Shown here: piece by piece, positions 1-7,608 of the stretch
Numbering within the stretch: position 1 is the first letter of the stretch
Layout of the letters: each line of letters starts with the position of its first letter
Assembly: GCF_014204625.1 (NCBI RefSeq)
Contig: NZ_JACHLU010000025.1
Span: forward strand, 1-50,445
Length of the DNA stretch: 50,445 nucleotides
Source of the DNA: Gillisella vitis
Lineage (GTDB): Bacteria; Pseudomonadota; Alphaproteobacteria; Rhizobiales; Rhizobiaceae
Direction of reading: 5' to 3'
Notes under the pieces: model-generated
Told to the model about the DNA's origin: nothing
The model's input: only the letters and a program-made list of their open reading frames with translations
The model's database searches: none
Made by a program: the position numbers and the translations under genes

Positions 1-74
1 CGCGATATGACAAACTCGCCGCCAACTTTCTCGGTTTCATTAAGCTCGCAAGCATAATGCTATGGATCAAATGA
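1..74 (+). CDS. IS5-like transposase, C-terminal end only (cut by window edge)
   Basis: The reading frame open at the left edge encodes RYDKLAANFLGFIKLA and then SIMLWIK before a TGA at 72-74. The RYDKLAxNFL pattern close to the stop is typical of the C-terminus of IS5-family transposases of the IS427 type, where it follows the last catalytic residue of the DDE domain. Only about 23 residues are visible, so subfamily and integrity cannot be judged. A related but different C-terminus lies at the other edge of the window on the opposite strand. Family assignment rests on this short motif alone. Confidence 0.6.
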   Translation, partial: RYDKLAANFLGFIKLASIMLWIK

Positions 75-100
75 TTAATTTGTCACTACAGCCTAGAGTA

Positions 101-197
101 TCGGACCGAAAAGTGGCCCCGGTTTTCGGAAAAATCCGATGCAAAAACAAAAAGCTATAGCATCGTGCCGATTCCGATTTATGGCACAATGCCATAG
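101..197 (+). repeat. Repeat B, copy 1
   Basis: A 97-bp element with two hairpins: CCGAAAA pairing with TTTTCGG in the first part, and a longer stem around CATCGTGCC/GGCACAATG in the second. Nearly the same sequence occurs at 41395-41490 in the same orientation and at 50253-50349 inverted. In this copy the second stem has decayed by a few bases. It follows the IS5-like transposase end directly. It resembles the short palindromic intergenic repeats of Brucellaceae; function unknown. Confidence 0.85.
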
Positions 198-216
198 AGT
201 CTGTCAGGGAAAACCG
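196..216 (+). repeat. Repeat C, short fragment
   Basis: A piece beginning AGAGTCTGTCAGGGAAAA that matches the leading end of the longer repeat C copies at 7508-7606 and 12124-12222. It abuts repeat B copy 1. Confidence 0.5.
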
Positions 217-235
217 GAATCAGAACGATGCGACA

Positions 236-260
236 AAGCCCGGTAACAGACATCGGGCTT
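236..260 (-). terminator. Hairpin, probable displaced terminator of the GMC/ABC operon
   Basis: AAGCCCG and CGGGCTT form a 7-bp stem around an 11-nt loop. Read on the minus strand the stem is followed by TTTGTCGC. If the transposon at 298-2950 is removed, this hairpin lies only about 50 bp beyond the stop codon of the leftward GMC oxidoreductase gene, so it may be the original terminator of that operon. The T-tract is short, so the call is moderate. Confidence 0.35.
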
Positions 261-297
261 GCGCACGCCGGTTCACGTCACAGCGCCCTCAATTTTG

Positions 298-322
298 CGG
301 AATTAGGTAGCAACTGCCACCA
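298..322 (+). repeat. Left terminal inverted repeat of the IS1595-family transposon
   Basis: 25 bp, exact inverse of 2926-2950. The preceding CAATTTTG (290-297) is the left copy of the target-site duplication. Confidence 0.88.
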
Positions 323-372
323 AGCGGAACTACATACCTGTGCGCTGCCTTTTTCGCTGACCCGCAGAGCGA

Positions 373-825
373 TTACGCCGCAACATTTTTCTTGGGGCGA
401 CCACCCTTTGAGCCATTGAGTCTCGATGAAGTAGCCTTCGCGCTGGATTTTGCTTTGCCACCAGTGGCGCCCAATTGCGCTGCCATCCACTTTTTGGACC
501 CCAAAATTCCGTCCATCAGAGTTGGAACATAGAGATCGGCATCGATATCCGGCCAGTGAAGGCCAAGACCCTTGGCCTCAACAACAACGTTGTTCAATTG
601 CGAAGCGGTAGCACCTTGAAGTCCTTGCAGTTTCTCGACGGGAAAGCCCATGAACGAGCCATTGTTAAGCACCACAACGATGGCGTCGTGCTCATCGTCG
701 TAGCGAGCCGACGTTGCGTATGGTCCCAACTGCGACTTCATTCCGCTCATGTTGGCCATGTCGAACTCAAGATCAGAAATCTCCATGGATGCGGCTCCAT
801 GCTTCGCAGATACCTTTTCGCGCAT
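373..825 (-). CDS. DUF2442-domain protein of a toxin-antitoxin-like pair
   Basis: A 150-residue protein. A DUF2442-type core spans roughly residues 45-115 (NNGSFMGFPVEKLQGLQGAT, then GLGLHWPDIDADLYVPTLM). A basic Ala/Ser/Lys tail, residues 118-150, ends in SKGGRPKKNVAA. The start at 825 has a good ribosome site, AAGGAG eight bases upstream, lying inside the preceding DUF4160 gene; the two genes overlap by 53 bp and must be cotranscribed. DUF4160 and DUF2442 proteins are commonly adjacent and are regarded as a putative toxin-antitoxin-like module; which partner is toxic is not established to my knowledge. The basic tail may touch DNA (inference). The pair rides inside the IS1595-family transposon. 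Confidence 0.8.
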   Translation of the reverse strand: MREKVSAKHGAASMEISDLEFDMANMSGMKSQLGPYATSARYDDEHDAIVVVLNNGSFMGFPVEKLQGLQGATASQLNNVVVEAKGLGLHWPDIDADLYVPTLMDGILGSKKWMAAQLGATGGKAKSSAKATSSRLNGSKGGRPKKNVAA

Positions 826-1021
826 TGTTCAAACTCCTTGCGATCCTACCGAGTTCGGGCTTTCCGAACCCTCTGTTCTCTCTCAGCTCTGGCGGCCCAT
901 CAGGGCAGTTCATAATGAAAACCGCAGAGTTCCCGTTGCCAATGACGTGTACATGAGCAGGCCGATGATCGTTGGGATAAATGACCGCTCGCAGACCTGC
1001 GAAATTTAACACCGTTGGCAT
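773..1021 (-). CDS. DUF4160-domain protein of a toxin-antitoxin-like pair
   Basis: An 82-residue protein with the DUF4160 signature: VIYPNDHRPAHVHVIG near residues 14-29, where an arginine-proline-alanine-histidine-x-histidine motif is conserved in the family, then a short C-terminal helix. It is the first gene of a two-gene unit with the DUF2442 gene, which starts within it. Upstream on its strand are AAGG nine bases before the ATG, a TATAAG-like box, and a perfect 14-bp palindrome at 1044-1057 fit for autoregulation. The family is often paired with DUF2442; biochemical activity is unknown. Confidence 0.8.
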   Translation of the reverse strand: MPTVLNFAGLRAVIYPNDHRPAHVHVIGNGNSAVFIMNCPDGPPELRENRGFGKPELGRIARSLNNARKGICEAWSRIHGDF

Positions 1022-1043
1022 CTATGTTTACCTTATATCAAAA

Positions 1044-1057
1044 CCTAAGCGCTTAGG
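1044..1057. promoter_or_regulatory. Palindromic operator candidate of the DUF4160/DUF2442 pair
   Basis: CCTAAGCGCTTAGG is a perfect 14-bp palindrome 22 bp upstream of the DUF4160 start on the minus strand. Between it and the start lies GATATAAGG, a possible -10 box. Position and symmetry match the autoregulatory operators of toxin-antitoxin pairs (inference). The rest of the 300 bp up to the transposase holds no other recognisable feature. Confidence 0.5.
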
Positions 1058-1320
1058 AAAGTGATTTCTTTCCGCACTGACCAGTTAAACTCATACGCGG
1101 GCGCTCTTAATCAGTGCTTGAACTGTTTGTATTAAATTCCGATCGACTCTCTGTCGCAACCCTGGTAGCGTTCGCGACATGTTCAGGATCATACGAATAC
1201 GACAACGCTGACCTTCCGCTCGCCGCCCCGGCGATGTCCTGTCGTATTGTGTATTCCCCAGGAGCCTGAACATGCCTTCCAGCCTGCCGTCTATCATTCC
1301 GCCGCAGAGCTCCATTCCCC

Positions 1321-2385
1321 ATGAACTGGAGGCACTTCGGAGGGTTGAAATATTGGGGCAACCAGCAGTTCCTGCTCTCGCCCTATTGCCGCACCTTCAC
1401 GCTTAGAAACCTCCGCTCCTTCGACGAAGAGCGGTCCTACAAGGCCTTTTGCCTGATCCGCTGGCCGTATACCGAAGGGAAGCCGACCTGCGTCCGCTGC
1501 TCCCATTCGAACTGCTGGGAGATCCGACGTCGCCGCTTCAAGTGCCAGGCGTGCCGCCGTGAGTTCTCGGTCACGACCGGGACAGTCTTCGCCTTCCGGA
1601 AGATGAGCTTTCAGGACATCCTCGCGGGCCTCTGGTTCTCGGTGAACAGCGTGAAGGGCAAGAGCGCCCTCCAGCTCTCGCGCGAGCTCGGATGCCAGTA
1701 CAAAACGGCCTGGGTGCTCCTGATGAAGATGCGGGAGGCGATCTCGACCCGACGCCTCCGGATGATGCTCGAAGGAGAAATCCACATCGACGGTAAGTAC
1801 GCAGGCGGCCACATCAAGCCGGAGAACCGCAAGGAGGATCGTGTCGATCGCCGCCGCGCCGAGAATCAGAACAACAAGCGACTGACGATCCTGGCGCTGC
1901 GAGAGAAGACGCCGTTCGGCCGCGGGCGCGAACAGACCCTGACCCGCGTCATCCGGAGCGAGGACTCCAACGAAGCTTGGGAGTTCGTCAAGAAGCACGT
2001 CCGCAAGGGATCACGTTTGCACGCGGACGAGCACTTCAGCTACGACGATCTCGAGGGCCTGCAGGAACTCCACCGGGTCAACCACAGCCAGGAATACCAG
2101 ACGAAGGGCGGGGTCAACACGAACCACGTCGAGAGCTTCTTCAGCCGCATCCAGCGGGCCTATGTCGGGATACATCACCGCTTCTCGGTGCGGTACTTTG
2201 ATTGGTACGCCGCCGAGATCGCCTGGCGCGAGGACAATCGTCGGGTTGACAACGGCCTTCAGCTCTGGGGCATGCTCCACAAGGCTCTATCGAGACCAAC
2301 GTCGCGGAACCTATGCGGTTATTGGCAGGGGAACCATCCTCACGATCTTGTATGGGAAGGTGGTGTTAGTCCCGAGACGGCCTAG
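1321..2385 (+). CDS. IS1595-family transposase (ISXO2-like)
   Basis: A 354-residue transposase. Residues about 58-80 form a zinc ribbon (CVRCSHSNCW, then CQACRREFSVTTGTVF). The DDE core shows HIDGKYAGGH for the first Asp, RLHADEHFSY for the second, and NTNHVESFFSRIQRAY for the third acidic residue; the tail RYFDWYAAEIAWREDNRR is typical of the ISXO2-like domain. The ATG at 1321 is the first in the frame; the zinc ribbon follows at about residue 55, so the N-terminus may be slightly over-extended. It lies inside a 2.65-kb element with perfect ends and an 8-bp target duplication, which is what this transposase type would make. It appears intact. Confidence 0.92.
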   Translation: MNWRHFGGLKYWGNQQFLLSPYCRTFTLRNLRSFDEERSYKAFCLIRWPYTEGKPTCVRCSHSNCWEIRRRRFKCQACRREFSVTTGTVFAFRKMSFQDILAGLWFSVNSVKGKSALQLSRELGCQYKTAWVLLMKMREAISTRRLRMMLEGEIHIDGKYAGGHIKPENRKEDRVDRRRAENQNNKRLTILALREKTPFGRGREQTLTRVIRSEDSNEAWEFVKKHVRKGSRLHADEHFSYDDLEGLQELHRVNHSQEYQTKGGVNTNHVESFFSRIQRAYVGIHHRFSVRYFDWYAAEIAWREDNRRVDNGLQLWGMLHKALSRPTSRNLCGYWQGNHPHDLVWEGGVSPETA

Positions 2386-2417
2386 ATCGCGGGGTTCCTA
2401 CTGGACTAGACGCCCGA

Positions 2418-2870
2418 TTATGCCTGATTAATTTCCCAGAGATGTCGATGTCCATCGACCTTTCCGGCTCGCCGCACCCGGTTTGCCTTGGCGAGCTGGT
2501 CAAGCACCTGCGAGACCTTGTTTCCGATCTGGCCCAGCCGAGCATCATCGGCCGGAAGACCCACCTCCTTGGCCAGTGCCACCGCGCAGTCGGATGTCGT
2601 GATTGGTCTTCCGGCCTCGCGCAGCGTTCTCAGGACGAAACTGCGCCGATCAATGCCATTGAAGACCTCGGCAAGGACACCGTTGGGATTGGCTTTTCTC
2701 CCAGCCCGGCAACTGCGTGGCGCTGATGCAGCATAATCCGGCTCGTAGATCGCTATGACAGCATCAAGGGCGGCCTGCTGCCGTTCCAATTGCGCAATCT
2801 CTTTCCGGATTACCTCGATGCGTTCACCGATCTCGGCGCGCTTCGTCTTCAGCTCGTCCGCAATTCCCAT
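2418..2870 (-). CDS. Coiled-coil plus winged-helix-like passenger protein, function unknown
   Basis: About 150 residues. The N-terminus (MGIADELKTKRAEIGERIEV and on to about residue 40) is a charged amphipathic helix likely to form a coiled coil. A linker rich in Ala/Arg follows, and the C-terminal part (about 75-150) looks like a winged helix: SFVLRTLREAGRPITTSDCA, then IGNKVSQVLDQLAKANRVRR and a short beta-like end HRHLWEIN. AGGAG lies nine bases before the ATG at 2870 (three bases before an earlier ATG at 2876). Similar small proteins are common in Rhizobiales as hypothetical proteins. Inside the IS1595-family transposon it is a passenger gene; a regulatory role is a guess from the fold. 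Confidence 0.7.
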   Translation of the reverse strand: MGIADELKTKRAEIGERIEVIRKEIAQLERQQAALDAVIAIYEPDYAASAPRSCRAGRKANPNGVLAEVFNGIDRRSFVLRTLREAGRPITTSDCAVALAKEVGLPADDARLGQIGNKVSQVLDQLAKANRVRRAGKVDGHRHLWEINQA

Positions 2871-2925
2871 GAACATCAGCTCCTAGCACGAGGCCAGGAG
2901 GCTATATATTCAGTCGGCAGGAGTC

Positions 2926-2950
2926 TGGTGGCAGTTGCTACCTAATTCCG
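2926..2950 (-). repeat. Right terminal inverted repeat of the IS1595-family transposon
   Basis: 25 bp, exact inverse of 298-322. The following CAATTTTG (2951-2958) is the right copy of the target-site duplication. Confidence 0.88.
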
Positions 2951-2976
2951 CAATTTTGTCCGTGCAAACCATCCGT

Positions 2977-4644
2977 TCAAGCATGGATAAAGTCAGCAAT
3001 GCGCTCTGCGATCATGATGGTGGGCATGTTGGTATTGGCGCAAGGAATGGTCGGCATGAGGGATGCATCACAAACCCGCAAGCCTTCAACACCATGCACG
3101 CGGCCCTCAGGTGATGTTACCGCCAGCGGATCATCTGAACGGCCCATGCGGCAGGTGCCGGAGGGGTGCCATGTTCCACCCACATGGCGCTGGACAAAGG
3201 CCGTCAAAGCGTCATCGTCGCGCAATAACCCGTCCAATGTTGTGCCAAGCGTAACGACGGCATGAATCAAGGCATCGCGCAGCGGCCCAGCCATATCCAG
3301 CATGGCCGATAAAGTACCGCGTTGCAGGGCATTCAGCCTTCCCGGCACGGCAATACGCGCAACACGTGGCGAGTAGCTGGCCGGAAAGATGCTGCCGCGA
3401 TAGCCATTCATATGCGGATCATTCAACACTTCAGCCCCCATTTTCAAAGCCAGTTTCAAGCGAATGAGATCGCGCTCATCAGACAACATGCGAAAATCAA
3501 CAAGAGGTTCACTCCCGATTGCGGATGATGCCAATGTCACATGACCCCTTGAACAGGATTTGTTGACCCAGAAAAACAGGCTGCCCATGCGCAATCCCAC
3601 GGAATGCCAGCCGGAGCGCGACAGAATTGCCGCGTGCATATCCCCTTGCGGCATACCCTCAACCTTGGAAGAAAAGCGCCAGATGGCCTGTTCGTGATGC
3701 TCCCCCGGATCAGATACCCGCGTGTTGCGCGGCAAATAGGCCGAGACGGCAATCGAGGGATGCTCCATCAGGTTACGGCCAACGCCTGCAAGATGCCTGA
3801 TCACCGGAATGGACCGGCTTGCGAGGTGATCTGCCGGGCCAATGCCTGAGCGCAACAGAAGGGCAGGGCTGTGAATGGCACCCGCCGCAACAATCGTTTC
3901 GCGCGCATGGATCACGCCGTTGAACCGGCCCGCACATTCAGCACCCAACGCCTTTTTGCCATCAAACAGCAAGCGCAACACCTTGGTATCGGTGATGATG
4001 GTCAGATTGGGACGGCGGCGCACCGCGTCAGTCAGATAGGCAATTGAGGTGGGCAGGCGGGTGCCTGTATCGCTGACAGCCGTTGCGCCGCGAAAGGTGC
4101 CATCCTGCCAGACCCCGTTCTGATCTGCCCCTATGGGATAACCGCGCATTTCCAGTGTTTTCATCACCCGATCGACAAAGGGAGACAATTGCGCATCCGT
4201 GGCCCGGCGGATCGTCAGGGGGCCATCCTGCCCGTGGAGTGGACCATCAAAATCACGATCCGTCTCGATCTTGCGAAAATAGGGCAGACACGCCTGCCAG
4301 TTCCAGCCGTCGGCGCCATGCGCTTCCCATTCGTCATAGTCGCCCGGTGCGCCCCGATTGGCCATCAGCGCATTGATGGCCGAGCCGCCGCCAAGCAGTT
4401 TTGCCTGCTCGTAGCGGCGCGTGCCGTGCTGGCCCATCCGTGCGGTCAACCGCGCCCAGATATTGCCTGTATCGAGATAGGCGCGGCCCGGATAACGACT
4501 GGCAATTTCCGCAGGCACGTCGCTCTCGCTGATGTCGCGCCCGGCCTCCACCAGAATGACGGTCCGGCGGCTGTCTTCAGAGAGGCGGGCCGCTAAAACA
4601 CAGCCCGCAGAGCCACCGCCAAGAATGAGAATGTCGGCGTTCAT
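2977..4644 (-). CDS. GMC-family FAD oxidoreductase (choline dehydrogenase-like)
   Basis: 555 residues, the usual GMC length. FAD is bound by the N-terminal dinucleotide fold (ADILILGGGSAGCVLAARL, residues 3-21, with the acidic end of beta-2 at VEAG) and the GGGSAINALMANRG loop near 85-98. The catalytic histidine is in WHPSGTCRMG near residue 487 and the second conserved region is CANTNMPTIMIAERIAD near the C-terminus. Such enzymes oxidise alcohols or amino alcohols to aldehydes. Its ATG overlaps the stop of the permease gene (ATGA), and it ends the leftward operon. With the amine-oxidase-type enzyme and polyamine/opine-type importer it probably oxidises the imported compound; substrate unknown. 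The transposon starts 18 bp after its stop. Confidence 0.9.
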   Translation of the reverse strand: MNADILILGGGSAGCVLAARLSEDSRRTVILVEAGRDISESDVPAEIASRYPGRAYLDTGNIWARLTARMGQHGTRRYEQAKLLGGGSAINALMANRGAPGDYDEWEAHGADGWNWQACLPYFRKIETDRDFDGPLHGQDGPLTIRRATDAQLSPFVDRVMKTLEMRGYPIGADQNGVWQDGTFRGATAVSDTGTRLPTSIAYLTDAVRRRPNLTIITDTKVLRLLFDGKKALGAECAGRFNGVIHARETIVAAGAIHSPALLLRSGIGPADHLASRSIPVIRHLAGVGRNLMEHPSIAVSAYLPRNTRVSDPGEHHEQAIWRFSSKVEGMPQGDMHAAILSRSGWHSVGLRMGSLFFWVNKSCSRGHVTLASSAIGSEPLVDFRMLSDERDLIRLKLALKMGAEVLNDPHMNGYRGSIFPASYSPRVARIAVPGRLNALQRGTLSAMLDMAGPLRDALIHAVVTLGTTLDGLLRDDDALTAFVQRHVGGTWHPSGTCRMGRSDDPLAVTSPEGRVHGVEGLRVCDASLMPTIPCANTNMPTIMIAERIADFIHA

Positions 4645-5447
4645 GCCGTTTTCCCTTGAGTCTTCTGATGCCGTTGCGCATGAATGGTCACCAGCATCAG
4701 CAGAATGAAAGAGGTTGCGGTCAGCAGGGTGCTGATGGCGGCGATGGTCGGATCAATTTCGTCCCGAAGGGCCGTGAACATGCGCTTGGTCAGGGTCTGA
4801 TATTCGCCGCCGGAAATAAACAGTGCCACCACGGTTTCATCCATCGCCGAGATGAAGGCAAACAAGGCACCGGAGATCACGCTTGGTCGAATTTGCGGCA
4901 GGGTGATAGCAAAAAAAGTGCGAAAACGGTTCATGCCAAGGCTGCGTGATACCATTTCCTGAGCCGGATCGAATTTACGCAACCCCACCAGAACCGAGGT
5001 GACCACATAGGGCAGGCCCAGCATGACATTGGCAAGGATCAGCCCGGTCATGGTGGCAATCAGCCCGACATTGGCATAGACCAGAAAGACCCCGACAGCG
5101 GTAATGACAATCGGCACGATCAGCGGCAACAGCAGCACCATTTGCAGGCTGCGCACCAGCCTGGATGATGTCATGTTCAAGCCATAGGCGGCAGCGCTTC
5201 CCAGCACCGTGGCGATGATGGAGCTGGAAAAGGCGATAATCAACGTGACTTTTGTTGCCTGCATCCACGCAGCATTGTCCAGATAGCTCTGATACCAGCG
5301 CAACGACCACGACGGCGGCGGAAACGCTAAAAACCGTGCGCCGGAAAATGACATCGGAATCACAATCAGAATAGGCACCACCAGCCACACAAGAATAAGG
5401 CCGACAACGACATACAGCAGAAGATTGGAAAGGCGCATGGCAATCAC
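4641..5447 (-). CDS. ABC transporter permease, PotC-like
   Basis: 268 residues with about six membrane helices. The first is LLLYVVVGLILVWLVVPILI, residues 9-28. The permease EAA loop is MVSRSLGMNRFRTFFAITLP, about residues 166-185. The C-terminal helix is FILLMLVTIHAQRH. It resembles the second permease of spermidine/putrescine-type importers. Its start overlaps the stop of the upstream permease by four bases (ATGA) and its own stop overlaps the GMC start in the same way, so the three genes are translationally coupled. A second ATG at 5438 is possible. No ATPase gene is present in this locus, so the pair either borrows an ATPase or is no longer functional. Confidence 0.88.
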   Translation of the reverse strand: MIAMRLSNLLLYVVVGLILVWLVVPILIVIPMSFSGARFLAFPPPSWSLRWYQSYLDNAAWMQATKVTLIIAFSSSIIATVLGSAAAYGLNMTSSRLVRSLQMVLLLPLIVPIVITAVGVFLVYANVGLIATMTGLILANVMLGLPYVVTSVLVGLRKFDPAQEMVSRSLGMNRFRTFFAITLPQIRPSVISGALFAFISAMDETVVALFISGGEYQTLTKRMFTALRDEIDPTIAAISTLLTATSFILLMLVTIHAQRHQKTQGKTA

Positions 5448-6316
5448 CTCGTACCCATGATGCGTTCAAACGGAATCACCATGCTGGCCAGCCTGAACAC
5501 GGCGAACACGCACAGCATCAACACCACACTGATGGAGGATGCAGCGCCCCATTCCTGATAAAGCTCGATATTGCGTGACACCAGCATGGACACCATGAAG
5601 GTTCGTCCACCGCCAAGCAGCTCGGGCGTGATGTAAAAGCCCAGCGTCAACACAAAAACCAGTACCATGCCAGCAATCATGCCCGGCAAGGACAGCGGCA
5701 GAAACACGCGGGCAAAAACATGCAGCGGGCTACCGCCAAGACTGGCACCCGCCATGGTCAATTCTGGCGGAATCTTCTTCATCGTTGCATAGAGGGGCAA
5801 AACCATGAATGGCAGCAGAATATGAATGGTGGCGATGGTGGTGCCCAGTTCATTGTTCACCAACAACAAGGGTTTATCTATCAGACCTGCGGATTTCAGC
5901 AGGGAGTTGATAATGCCGGTTCGTTGCAACAAAATGAGCCATGAATAGGCGCGCACCAGCACGCTGGTCCAGAAGGGCAACAGCACCATGGCCAAAATAA
6001 CCATGCTCCATCGCTGCGGCAGACTGGCCGCCACATAGGCCACCGGATAGCCCAGCAGCACGGCTGCAATTGTGACAATGGCCGCCATGCGAAAGGTCTG
6101 CAAAAACGTCATCCAATAGATGGGATCGGTCAAAAATCGTTGATAATGGAGCAATGTCAGATGGCCATCTTGCAGGAAAGATTGCCCGGCGAGCCACAAA
6201 AGCGGCAAAATCAGCAGTGCCGTCACCACCAGCAGCGCCGGTGCCATCAGCAACAACATCAGCATCCGCTCACGGCGGTCGTGCCGTTCAGATGGATTGA
6301 TGATCGACGTGTTCAT
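5444..6316 (-). CDS. ABC transporter permease, PotB-like
   Basis: 290 residues with a basic N-terminus (residues 9-17) followed by LMLLLMAPALLVVTALLILP as first membrane helix and about five more. The EAA-type loop is MAGASLGGSPLHVFARVFLP, about residues 188-207. This is the first-permease type of polyamine/opine/thiamine-like importers and pairs with the downstream PotC-like gene, which overlaps it by four bases. It begins 70 bp after the binding-protein gene. Confidence 0.88.
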   Translation of the reverse strand: MNTSIINPSERHDRRERMLMLLLMAPALLVVTALLILPLLWLAGQSFLQDGHLTLLHYQRFLTDPIYWMTFLQTFRMAAIVTIAAVLLGYPVAYVAASLPQRWSMVILAMVLLPFWTSVLVRAYSWLILLQRTGIINSLLKSAGLIDKPLLLVNNELGTTIATIHILLPFMVLPLYATMKKIPPELTMAGASLGGSPLHVFARVFLPLSLPGMIAGMVLVFVLTLGFYITPELLGGGRTFMVSMLVSRNIELYQEWGAASSISVVLMLCVFAVFRLASMVIPFERIMGTR

Positions 6317-6386
6317 GGCGGGTCTCCATCACGGGAACCAGACGGGGCAGCTTGCCCCATCTGGAATGATTTTACAGCGCATCGAT

Positions 6387-7427
6387 TTATTGCTGCATGA
6401 AAGCGGCCCAGCGCTTGCGCAAATCTTCCCCGGCTGGCGAACTCCACCATTTTTCCGAAATCAGCACCTGCTTTGCAGCATTATCAGGCGAACTGGGCAT
6501 TTGTGCTGCCCTTTCCGCACTGATCTTGCCGGTCTTGTAGGCTTCAGGATTGCCCGGACCATAATCAATATAGGTGGGGAAATTTGCCTGAATGTCGGGG
6601 GTCATCGCTGCATTTACAAACTTCACGGCAGTCGCCAGATTGGGCGCACCTTTGAGAATGCAAAGCGAAGTATATTGCAGAAAGCCCTGATTGAAGGTGT
6701 AGGACACCGGCGCACCCTCCTTGGCAACGGCGGCCACGCGGCCATTCCATGCCATTTCCATATCCACCTCGCCATCGGCCAGCAGTTGGGCCGATTGCGC
6801 GCCCGATGTCCACCAGACACTGATGTGAGGTTTGATTGCCTCAAGCTTTTTGAAAGCGCGGTCAATGTCCAGCGGATAGAGCTTGTCGGGTGCAACGCCA
6901 TCAGCCAGAAGGGCGGCTTCAACCGTTGCCAGCGGGTGATTGCGCAAGGCCCGGTTTCCGGGGAATTTCTTCACATCGAAAAAATCGGCCCAGGTTTTGG
7001 GCGGGTTGTCGCCGTATTTATCCTTGTTATAGGCCAGAACACTGGAATAAAACTCGTAAGCAACCGAATAGGGCGTCTTGTATTCGGCAGGCATGGGAGC
7101 CGCATTCGGGATTTTTGCAAAATCGAGAGGCTCAATCATCCCTTGCTCACCGCCGCGCACGCAGTCCTGCGTCGGCATGTCCACCACGTCCCATATGGGT
7201 TTGCCCGTGGCAATCTGGGTCTTGATCACCGGCCATGAATCGGGCGAGCTATCCTGATTGACCGTGATGCCAAGCAGCTTGGCAACCGGGTCCAGAATGG
7301 CCTTGGTTTGCGCCTCCTGATAGGCACCGCCCTGAGACACAAATGTCACTTGTTCGGCAGAGGCCCCAGTTGCCGCAAGCGTCAATGCCGAGGCAGAAAA
7401 TGCAAGTATCGAAAGCTTCAATGTCAT
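6387..7427 (-). CDS. ABC transporter periplasmic binding protein, PotD-like
   Basis: 346 residues. A Sec signal peptide covers residues 1-24 (LSILAFSASALTLAATGASA, cleavage before EQVTF). The mature part shows the type II binding-protein pattern of the polyamine/iron class: VTFVSQGGAYQEAQ, WDVVDMPTQDC, YGDNPPKTWADFFDVKKFPG, and DGEVDMEMAWNGRVAA. It binds the substrate in the periplasm and hands it to the PotB/PotC-like permeases downstream. Its ligand cannot be told from sequence; neighbouring FAD oxidases suggest a polyamine, opine or amino alcohol. The gap to the upstream oxidase gene is filled by repeat C. Confidence 0.9.
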   Translation of the reverse strand: MTLKLSILAFSASALTLAATGASAEQVTFVSQGGAYQEAQTKAILDPVAKLLGITVNQDSSPDSWPVIKTQIATGKPIWDVVDMPTQDCVRGGEQGMIEPLDFAKIPNAAPMPAEYKTPYSVAYEFYSSVLAYNKDKYGDNPPKTWADFFDVKKFPGNRALRNHPLATVEAALLADGVAPDKLYPLDIDRAFKKLEAIKPHISVWWTSGAQSAQLLADGEVDMEMAWNGRVAAVAKEGAPVSYTFNQGFLQYTSLCILKGAPNLATAVKFVNAAMTPDIQANFPTYIDYGPGNPEAYKTGKISAERAAQMPSSPDNAAKQVLISEKWWSSPAGEDLRKRWAAFMQQ

Positions 7428-7507
7428 GTCCGTTCACCTCTTTTATGGTTATGTGAACAGGCCGCAGCCCGATCGCAGCCCGATTGCCAACGTCAATTGT
7501 TCGGGTC

Positions 7508-7606
7508 CTGGAGTCTCTCAGGTTCAGATTGAACCAGACAGACTCCAGATTCCTTTGTTTTCGTTTGCCTTGTCGGGAAAACCGGAGTCCACTTTTCCCT
7601 GACAAA
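7508..7606 (-). repeat. Repeat C, full copy 1
   Basis: About 99 bp. Read on the minus strand it begins TTTGTCAGGGAAAAGTGG and runs through a GGTTCA/TGAACC palindrome to ACTCCAG. It aligns along its whole length with 12124-12222 (opposite orientation). The stop codon of the FAD oxidoreductase gene (7609-7611) lies exactly at its leading edge. Confidence 0.8.
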
Positions 7607-7608
7607 CT

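Larger units (their letters stand above)
298..2950 (+). mobile_element. Complete IS1595-family transposon with passenger genes
   Basis: The first 25 bases (298-322, starting CGGAATTAGGTAGCAACTGC) are repeated exactly in reverse complement at 2926-2950. Outside the ends, the 8 bases CAATTTTG occur at 290-297 and again at 2951-2958 as a direct repeat, the signature of a target-site duplication. IS1595-family elements are known to make 8-bp duplications and some subgroups carry extra genes. The element holds an ISXO2-like transposase (1321-2385), a DUF4160/DUF2442 pair (373-1021) and a coiled-coil/winged-helix protein (2418-2870). It sits 18 bp beyond the stop of the GMC oxidoreductase gene. Perfect ends and duplication suggest recent, intact insertion. 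Confidence 0.85.

Noticed and set aside
1294..1998. A 234-codon open frame on the minus strand
   Set aside because: Antisense to the IS1595-family transposase, whose zinc ribbon and DDE motifs are clear.
6297..7238. A 313-codon open frame on the plus strand
   Set aside because: It is antisense to the well-supported binding-protein gene, which has a signal peptide and family motifs; the plus-strand product is rich in His/Arg/Cys and matches nothing.
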